From assembly GCA_013694685.1 (NCBI GenBank), contig JACDBY010000012.1, positions 1 to 8,430 of the forward strand: a stretch of DNA of 8,430 bases, read 5' to 3'. The DNA comes from Actinomycetota bacterium. Its GTDB lineage: Bacteria; Actinomycetota; Thermoleophilia; Gaiellales; Gaiellaceae. Shown here one piece after another: positions 5,374 through 8,430 of the stretch. The position numbers were made by a program, and so were the translations under genes. The notes below the pieces were generated by a model. That model saw only the letters and a list, made by a program, of their open reading frames with translations, was not told where the DNA came from and did not search any database. Position 1 is the first letter of the stretch. Every line of letters starts with the position of its first letter.

Positions 5374-6618
5374 GTGAGCGCGACGACCTCCCACGTCCTG
5401 GACACGCACCGTCTCCGCGCCGATTTCCCCGTCTTCGAGGAGCTCTTCGACGGCAAGCCTGTCGCCTACCTCGACTCCGCCTCGTCGAGCCAGAAGCCGC
5501 GTCAGGTGCTCGACCGGATGCGCGCGTTCTACGAGCACGAGTACGCGAACGTCCATCGCGGCGTCTACCGGCTCGCGGAGCGCGCGACCGAGGGCTTCGA
5601 GGGTGCGCGACGGACGACCGCCGCGTTCCTCAACGCGCCCAGCGAGAAGGAGGTCGTCTTCACGCGGAGCGCGACCGAGGCGCTGAACCTCGTCGCGTAC
5701 GCGTGGGGGCTCGACAACCTCGGTCCGGGCGACGTGGTCGTCATCACGGAGCTCGAGCACCACGCGAGCTTCGTCCCGTGGCAGTACATCGCGCACCGCA
5801 CCGGCGCGAGCTTCCGCCACATCCCGATCGACGACCGGGGCGAGCTGCAGCTCGACGCTCTCGACGGTCTCGCCCGGGAGGGCGACGTGAAGGTCGTCGC
5901 GTCGAACCTCGTCTCGAACACGCTCGGCACGATCAACCCTGTCGAGCGCCTCGCGGAATGGGCGCACGGTCAAGGCGCGATCATGGTCGTGGACGCGGCG
6001 CAGGCCGCACCCCACCGGAGTGTCGACGTCCAGGCGCTCGGAGCCGACTTCGTGGCGATCACGGGTCACAAGCTTTGCGGCCCGACCGGCATCGGTGCAC
6101 TCTGGGGACGCAAGGAGATCCTCGAGGCGATGAGCCCGTTCAACCTTGGCGGAGAGATGATCCGCTCGGTCGGGCTCCAGAAGACCACCTTCAACGAGCT
6201 GCCGCACAAGTTCGAGGCCGGCACACCTGCGTTCGCCGAGGCAGTGGGCCTCGCCGCGGCGATGGACTACCTGGGCGAGATCGGGCTCGAGGCGATCGAG
6301 CGTCACGAGCACGCCCTCGTCGAGCAGGCGATGGGCGCGCTCGAGGAGATCCCGTGGATCCGCGTCTTCGGCCCGCCTGCCGATCGTCGCGCGGGCATCG
6401 TCTCGTTCGAGGTCGAGGGCATCCACCCGCACGATGTGGCGCAGATCCTCGACTGGGAGGGCGTCGCGGTGCGCGCCGGGCATCACTGCACCCAGCCGCT
6501 CATGACGCGGCTCGGGGTCGCGGCGACGACCCGCGCGAGCTTCTACCTGTACTCCGTGCCCGAGGACCTCGAGCGACTCGTCGCGGGGCTGTACAAGGTG
6601 AAGGCGTCGCTCGGATGA
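5374..6618 (+). CDS. sufS: Cysteine desulfurase SufS (type II)
   Basis: A PLP enzyme that removes sulfur from L-cysteine as an enzyme-bound persulfide and passes it on for Fe-S assembly. From GTG 5374 it has 414 residues, normal for SufS; ATG 5365 would add three. Family landmarks are RADFPVFEEL and VAYLDSASSSQKP at the N-terminus, ANVHRGVYRL, the PLP-contacting TRSATEALNLVAY and ELEHHASFVPWQ, the DAAQAAPH cofactor Asp region, and ITGHKLCGPTG with the Schiff-base Lys (K233). The catalytic Cys lies in the RAGHHCTQPLM loop (C372). The R-x-G-H-H-C form is typical of type II desulfurases, which rely on a partner such as SufU. The stop overlaps the sufU start by 4 nt (ATGA), so the two are translationally coupled. 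Reading the open frame further upstream, from 5152, would overlap the LON gene and adds nothing conserved. Confidence 0.95.
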   Translation: MSATTSHVLDTHRLRADFPVFEELFDGKPVAYLDSASSSQKPRQVLDRMRAFYEHEYANVHRGVYRLAERATEGFEGARRTTAAFLNAPSEKEVVFTRSATEALNLVAYAWGLDNLGPGDVVVITELEHHASFVPWQYIAHRTGASFRHIPIDDRGELQLDALDGLAREGDVKVVASNLVSNTLGTINPVERLAEWAHGQGAIMVVDAAQAAPHRSVDVQALGADFVAITGHKLCGPTGIGALWGRKEILEAMSPFNLGGEMIRSVGLQKTTFNELPHKFEAGTPAFAEAVGLAAAMDYLGEIGLEAIERHEHALVEQAMGALEEIPWIRVFGPPADRRAGIVSFEVEGIHPHDVAQILDWEGVAVRAGHHCTQPLMTRLGVAATTRASFYLYSVPEDLERLVAGLYKVKASLG

Positions 6619-7049
6619 GCGAGTTCGAGCAGATGTATCGGGAGGTAATCCTCGATCACTACAAGTCTCCGCGGAATCACGGCCTGCTCGAGCCGCACGA
6701 CGCGATCGCCGAGGGCGAGAACCCGCTGTGTGGCGACGAGGTGACCGTTTCTGTCCGGTTCGGCGAGGGCGACGTGATCGAGGACGTCGGCTTCGAGGGC
6801 AGGGGCTGCGCGATCAGCCAGGCGGCGACCTCGATGCTCACCGACCTCGTCAAGGGCCGCACGGCGCAGGAGATCTCCGTGCTGCCGAAGGAGGAGCTCC
6901 TCGACGAGGTCGGGATCCCGCTGAGCCCGGTCAGGCTCAAGTGCGCCCTGCTCGGTCTCGGTGTCCTGAAGGTTGCCCTGCACCGGACGAAGGGCACGCC
7001 GCTCCCGGAGGAGTGGAGCGCCTCGTCGGGCGAGATCACGCTGTCCTAG
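6615..7049 (+). CDS. sufU: Fe-S assembly sulfur-transfer protein SufU
   Basis: The 144-residue SufU/IscU-fold protein begins MSEFEQMYREVILDHYKSPR. Zinc and sulfur-transfer ligands are all present: C39 and D41 in NPLCGDE, C65 in EGRGCAIS and C110 in RLKCALLG. In the characterised Bacillus protein, SufU binds Zn and accepts persulfide sulfur from SufS in the cytosol. Compared with that protein as I recall it, the C65-to-C110 stretch is about 17 residues shorter, so the loop insertion usually used to separate SufU from IscU appears to be missing. Its place directly after sufS, with an ATGA overlap, and the conserved Asp support SufU rather than a housekeeping IscU. The Rieske gene follows after 10 nt. 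Confidence 0.93.
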   Translation: MSEFEQMYREVILDHYKSPRNHGLLEPHDAIAEGENPLCGDEVTVSVRFGEGDVIEDVGFEGRGCAISQAATSMLTDLVKGRTAQEISVLPKEELLDEVGIPLSPVRLKCALLGLGVLKVALHRTKGTPLPEEWSASSGEITLS

Positions 7050-7059
7050 CAGGCGCCTG

Positions 7060-7374
7060 ATGGAGATCGAGGCGCTGCCCGAGGACGAGCTGCCGGACGG
7101 GTCGATGAGACTCGTCGCGGCGAACGGCGACACGATCGGGCTCTACCGGTGCGGCGGAGCGTTGTACGCGATCGAGGATCGCTGCAGCCACGACGACGGG
7201 CCCCTCTGCGAGGGGGAATGGGATGCGGGCGCGTGCGAGGTCGTGTGCCCGCGACACGGCGCGCGATTCGATCTCCGAACCGGCGCGGCGCTGACGCTCC
7301 CCGCCTACCTCCCCGTCCAGAGCTACCCCGTGCGGATCCGCGGGGACGGCATGATCGTGATCGACGTCGGTTAG
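7060..7374 (+). CDS. Rieske [2Fe-2S] ferredoxin, SUF-associated
   Basis: A 104-residue soluble Rieske protein. The cluster ligands are complete: C42-S-H44 in the first loop (DRCSHDDGPL) and C63-P-R-H66 in the second (VVCPRHGARFDLRTG). The cluster-binding loops are followed by the usual PAYLPVQSYPVRI strand region. There is no signal peptide or membrane anchor, so it resembles the ferredoxin subunit of non-heme iron oxygenases. Related small Rieske proteins commonly sit in actinobacterial suf operons. Its role there is thought to be electron supply, but the partner is not known. The gene starts 10 nt after sufU and is probably co-transcribed. Its TAG stop overlaps the -10 candidate of the next gene. 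Confidence 0.92.
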   Translation: MEIEALPEDELPDGSMRLVAANGDTIGLYRCGGALYAIEDRCSHDDGPLCEGEWDAGACEVVCPRHGARFDLRTGAALTLPAYLPVQSYPVRIRGDGMIVIDVG

Positions 7375-7377
7375 GCT
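7372..7377 (+). promoter_or_regulatory. Candidate -10 box TAGGCT, leaderless start of the cupin gene
   Basis: TAGGCT begins with the TAG stop of the Rieske gene and is followed by 7 nt and GTG 7385. Hexamer and spacing are identical to those at 4624. No Shine-Dalgarno lies before the GTG. It would let the cupin and methyltransferase genes be expressed apart from the suf operon. Confidence 0.5.
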
Positions 7378-7384
7378 CGACGCC

Positions 7385-7849
7385 GTGGACGTCTTCAATC
7401 TCCATGGGGACGAGTGGGACCGCACCGAGGAGCGCGCAGGGTGGCGCTCGAAGGATGCATTCGTCGGTCAGCGTCTCGACGCCGAGCTGATCGGCGGCAG
7501 CCTCTATGAGCTGGCGCCGGGCGACCGGCTGTGGCCGTACCACGTGCACCACGCGAACGAGGAGTGGGTCGTGGTCATCCGTGGCACTCCCACGCTGCGG
7601 ACTCCGGAGGGCGAGCAGGAGCTCCGAGAGGGGGATGTCGCGTGCTTCCGGCGCGGCCCCGAGGGTGCTCACCAGATCTCGAACCGCACCGAATCGCCCG
7701 TCCGCGTGCTCATGCTCTCGACGCTGCTGACGCCGGAGATCGTCGAGTACGTCGACACCGGCAAGGTGGGAACGCGCGACGCCAAGGGAAAGCGCATCCA
7801 TCTGGCTCGCCCCGGGCCGGCGGTCGAATACTGGGAGGACGAGCACTGA
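7385..7849 (+). CDS. Single-domain cupin protein
   Basis: This 154-residue protein begins at GTG 7385 (leaderless, see 7372). The cupin barrel spans about residues 35-115. Motif 1 is PYHVHHANEEWVVVIRG, with H53, H55 and E59 or E60 as candidate metal ligands. Motif 2 is REGDVACFRRGPEGAHQISN, with H96. Unlike the cupin-TPR protein in this window, the set of His/Glu ligands is complete, so metal binding is likely. The C-terminal ~40 residues (VEYVDTGKVGTRDAKGKRIH) are typical of cupins annotated only by fold. The enzymatic or sensory role is unknown. The stop overlaps the next start (TGATG), so it is translationally coupled to the O-methyltransferase, which hints at a shared pathway. Confidence 0.88.
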   Translation: MDVFNLHGDEWDRTEERAGWRSKDAFVGQRLDAELIGGSLYELAPGDRLWPYHVHHANEEWVVVIRGTPTLRTPEGEQELREGDVACFRRGPEGAHQISNRTESPVRVLMLSTLLTPEIVEYVDTGKVGTRDAKGKRIHLARPGPAVEYWEDEH

Positions 7850-8430
7850 TGCTCGACGAGCGTGTCCGGAGCGTACTCGCGCGGCTCGAGGAGGAGGACG
7901 AGCGCGAGCGCGAGGCAGGTGTCCCCCCGGGCGAGCGCTCGCTCGCGGTCGGGCCTGAGGCCGGCCGGCTGCTCTTCGCGCTGATTGCGCCGAACGCCGG
8001 CTGCGAGGTGCTCGAGATCGGCGCGTCGCGCGGGTACTCGACGATCTGGCTGGCGGCGGCCGCGCGCATCCTCGGCGGCCGTGTCGTCACGCTCGAGCAG
8101 GACGCGGCGAAGATCGAGGCATGGCGTGGGAACATCGCCGAGGCCGGGCTCGAGGAGTGGACGGAGCTGGTCGAGGGCGATGCCCTGAAGACGCTGGCCG
8201 CGCTCGAGGAGGGCTTCGACGTCGTCTTCCTCGACGCCTGGAAGGACGACTACGAGGAGCTCTTCCTGCTCGCCCGCGAGAAGCTCGAGCCGGGTGGCAT
8301 CGTCGTCGCCGACAACGTGGTCTCGCACGACGCCCTTGCCGCCTACACGGACGCGCGTCAGTCGGATCCGACGGTCGTCTCGGTCACGGTGCCCGTCGGC
8401 AACGGCCTCGAGGTTACGACCGTTCTGGGG
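7849..8430 (+). CDS. O-methyltransferase (SAM-dependent, PF01596-like), 3' end outside window
   Basis: ATG 7849 overlaps the cupin TGA by one base and the frame stays open to the window end, giving 194 residues; few are likely to be missing. After a charged N-terminal helix (LARLEEEDERERE) comes the SAM-binding VLEIGASRGYSTIWLA (usual form E-I-G-T-x-x-G-Y-S-T), then VVTLEQDAAKIEAWRGNI with the acidic residue at the end of strand 2. FLDAWKDDYEELF and VVADNVVSHDALA match the metal-binding Asp and Asp-Asn segments of family 3 O-methyltransferases such as caffeoyl-CoA and catechol types. It should transfer a methyl group to a hydroxylated small molecule with a divalent metal. The substrate cannot be told from the sequence. 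Confidence 0.88.
   Translation, partial: MLDERVRSVLARLEEEDEREREAGVPPGERSLAVGPEAGRLLFALIAPNAGCEVLEIGASRGYSTIWLAAAARILGGRVVTLEQDAAKIEAWRGNIAEAGLEEWTELVEGDALKTLAALEEGFDVVFLDAWKDDYEELFLLAREKLEPGGIVVADNVVSHDALAAYTDARQSDPTVVSVTVPVGNGLEVTTVLG

Noticed and set aside
5242..6486. 414-codon open frame on the minus strand
   Set aside because: It is a shadow of sufS caused by high GC at third positions; the product is Arg/Asp/Val-rich with no recognisable motif.
5352..7049. 565-codon + strand frame covering sufS and sufU
   Set aside because: Up to 6614 it is the out-of-frame Arg-rich shadow of sufS; only the part from ATG 6615 is the real SufU.

Overview
The window reads as a high-GC actinobacterium, most likely a soil lineage near Thermoleophilia/Gaiellales. 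That placement is an inference from gene content (DUF6461-like gene, cupin-TPR protein, hydrolase-cyclase fusion, SUF genes with a Rieske ferredoxin), GC-rich third positions and likely leaderless starts; it is not a database result. All recognised genes are on the + strand.

Layout. The 3' end of sufD (1-516) opens the window. From 513 to 4557 an accessory block separates it from the rest of the SUF locus. The block holds a frameshifted and truncated DUF6461-like gene, a cupin-TPR protein, an aminoglycoside-phosphotransferase-like kinase, an alpha/beta-hydrolase fused to a class III nucleotide cyclase, and a 75-residue hypothetical protein. A LON substrate-binding-domain protein follows (4637-5245). 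Then comes sufS-sufU-Rieske ferredoxin (5374-7374), which supplies sulfur mobilisation, transfer and an Fe-S electron carrier as one operon. A cupin gene and an overlapping O-methyltransferase, cut by the window end, close it.

The most unusual structure is a dispersed direct repeat (core GAACGCTGGCCCA, about 28-34 bp). It occurs in the same orientation at the boundaries of the accessory genes: at the point where the DUF6461-like gene loses homology, after the cupin-TPR gene, after the kinase gene, just before the cyclase gene (degenerate) and after the cyclase gene. This gives a cassette-like array of single genes between repeats. No transposase or integrase is visible, and the copies do not look like integron attC sites. 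Remnant transposon ends are the main competing explanation.

Two regulatory patterns also stand out. Several starts show a TANNNT box followed by exactly 7 nt and then ATG/GTG, which fits leaderless transcripts (LON protein, sufS, second cupin). The same geometry precedes an 8-codon mini-ORF upstream of the kinase. Part of that mini-ORF is complementary to the kinase Shine-Dalgarno, which is the layout of a translational attenuator. The hydrolase-cyclase has lost the usual nucleophile and histidine of the hydrolase and has non-canonical residues in the cyclase.
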